Origin: Atlanticothrix silvestris CENA357
Lineage (GTDB): Bacteria > Cyanobacteriota > Cyanobacteriia > Cyanobacteriales > Nostocaceae
NCBI RefSeq assembly: GCF_016056295.1
Contig: NZ_JAECZB010000022.1
Location: 1-64,000, forward strand
Direction of reading: 5' to 3'
DNA length: 64,000 nucleotides
Of the stretch, positions 63,531 through 64,000 are shown piece by piece. The notes below the pieces were generated by a model. That model was not told the origin of the DNA, searched no databases, and saw only the letters and a list, made by a program, of their open reading frames with translations. The position numbers and the translations under genes were made by a program. Each line of letters opens with the position of its first letter. Position 1 is the first letter of the stretch.

Positions 63531-64000
63531 TTATTGACTATTGAATCGACTCAGGCGCTCAAATTGGTCTTCAATAGCTGCCAAAAGTTGATTTTGCTGC
63601 CAATTTTGGCACAAATAGGCGGCGATGCAGGCTGCACCAGCGCCGACACCTTCTTTGACAAAGCCCCGTTCATAAGCTTGAAATTGGGGATAACGAGAAT
63701 TAGCCAAATTCAGCTGAGTAGCTATTAGGGGAGGGTTCTTTTGACCTAAGTTGAGGGCTAACTCAATGGTACTGCTAGTTGGGTCTTCTGCTACCCAACG
63801 TGTTGTGCCTACGACTACTTCTTTTGGTTGCCAAGGTAAGCCATAAGTTTGAGCGATCGCACAACTCAAAGCATAAACTGCCAGCATTTGTGTACCACCC
63901 CCCAATAAAATACCACAACTACGACTAGCAGCGATCGCCATCCCGGCTACCACCACTTGCATTGGATCGCCTACCGCCGCTACGAGTTCTAAAGGGTCAA
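63531..64000 (-). CDS. C-terminal part of CobT-like nicotinate phosphoribosyltransferase (TIGR00303)
   Basis: The minus-strand frame is open from the right window edge (DPLELVAAVGDPMQVVVAGM) to the stop at 63531, giving about 156 residues of C-terminal sequence. The start and any upstream gene are outside the window. Signature pieces are ILLGGGTQMLAVYAL and TTRWVAEDPTS, then RGFVKEGVGAGAACIAAYL, matching the CobT-like family TIGR00303 related to cobalamin lower-ligand activation. In-frame ATG at 63962 is internal and not the true start. Confidence 0.85.
   Translation of the reverse strand, partial: DPLELVAAVGDPMQVVVAGMAIAASRSCGILLGGGTQMLAVYALSCAIAQTYGLPWQPKEVVVGTTRWVAEDPTSSTIELALNLGQKNPPLIATQLNLANSRYPQFQAYERGFVKEGVGAGAACIAAYLCQNWQQNQLLAAIEDQFERLSRFNSQ

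Overview
The window looks like chromosome of a heterocyst-forming, Nostoc/Anabaena-type filamentous cyanobacterium. The evidence is the frequent HIP1 octamer GCGATCGC, arrays of seven-base tandem repeats typical of Nostocales, dark-operative protochlorophyllide reductase genes (chlL, chlN), two helical carotenoid proteins, an HLIP remnant, and a nif-associated block (nifP-like cysE, nifV, nifZ, nifT). No rRNA, tRNA or CRISPR array was seen. Species-level identity cannot be set from reading alone.

Layout. 0-2.4 kb is accessory DNA: a gene tail cut by the window edge, a relic of a type I restriction specificity subunit, a Uma2 nuclease gene between two diverged copies of the same relic sequence, and a lone MNT nucleotidyltransferase. 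2.5-7.2 kb is a two-gene RND efflux pump. 7.4-10.7 kb holds a second Uma2 gene, an FAD-binding oxidoreductase and RNA 3'-phosphate cyclase. 11-14 kb (minus strand) holds a DUF5331-like protein, a thioredoxin-like [2Fe-2S] ferredoxin and cysteine synthase. 14.3-15.5 kb has a broken methyltransferase and a GlsB-type membrane protein.

16-20.4 kb is the nitrogen-fixation block, all plus strand: nifP-like serine acetyltransferase, an 81-aa protein, a DUF2949 protein, an unlisted 39-aa membrane protein, nifV, nifZ, nifT and a second [2Fe-2S] protein. NifP would supply O-acetylserine for cysteine (iron-sulfur cluster sulfur) and NifV makes homocitrate for FeMo-co. Upstream are three copies of TGAGTACA and one NtcA-type GTA-N8-TAC. 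20.4-26.4 kb (minus strand) has purU and a four-gene Gld-type ABC export system (ATPase, permease, GldG-like, DUF4340).

27-35 kb mixes a PEP-CTERM protein, an exported amidohydrolase, an HLIP gene with an internal stop, a stress protein, a phaC remnant, an SDR enzyme, an excisionase-type DNA-binding protein, Hsp20 and the first helical carotenoid protein. 35-46 kb has signalling genes (kinase-SUMF1 fusion, hybrid histidine kinase), an isolated potC, a glycosyltransferase, DUF1499, an alanine-glyoxylate-type aminotransferase and a truncated GMC oxidoreductase.

45.7-48.8 kb looks like an electrophile-detoxification group: iron alcohol dehydrogenase, TetR regulator with a NemR-like cysteine, tautomerase-like protein and glutathione S-transferase, with matching operator palindromes before the TetR and GST genes. 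49-54 kb has MscS, DUF2254 and ClpB. 56.7-59.9 kb is chlL - DUF5331 - chlN, followed by a ribbon-helix-helix-like protein, a second glycosyltransferase, a DUF2141 protein, the second helical carotenoid protein and the 3' end of a CobT-like gene running off the right edge.

The most notable points are: two DUF5331 paralogues, one inside the DPOR operon and one near the nif block; the repeated TGAGTACA motif before nifP; the TetR operator pair; and five decayed genes.
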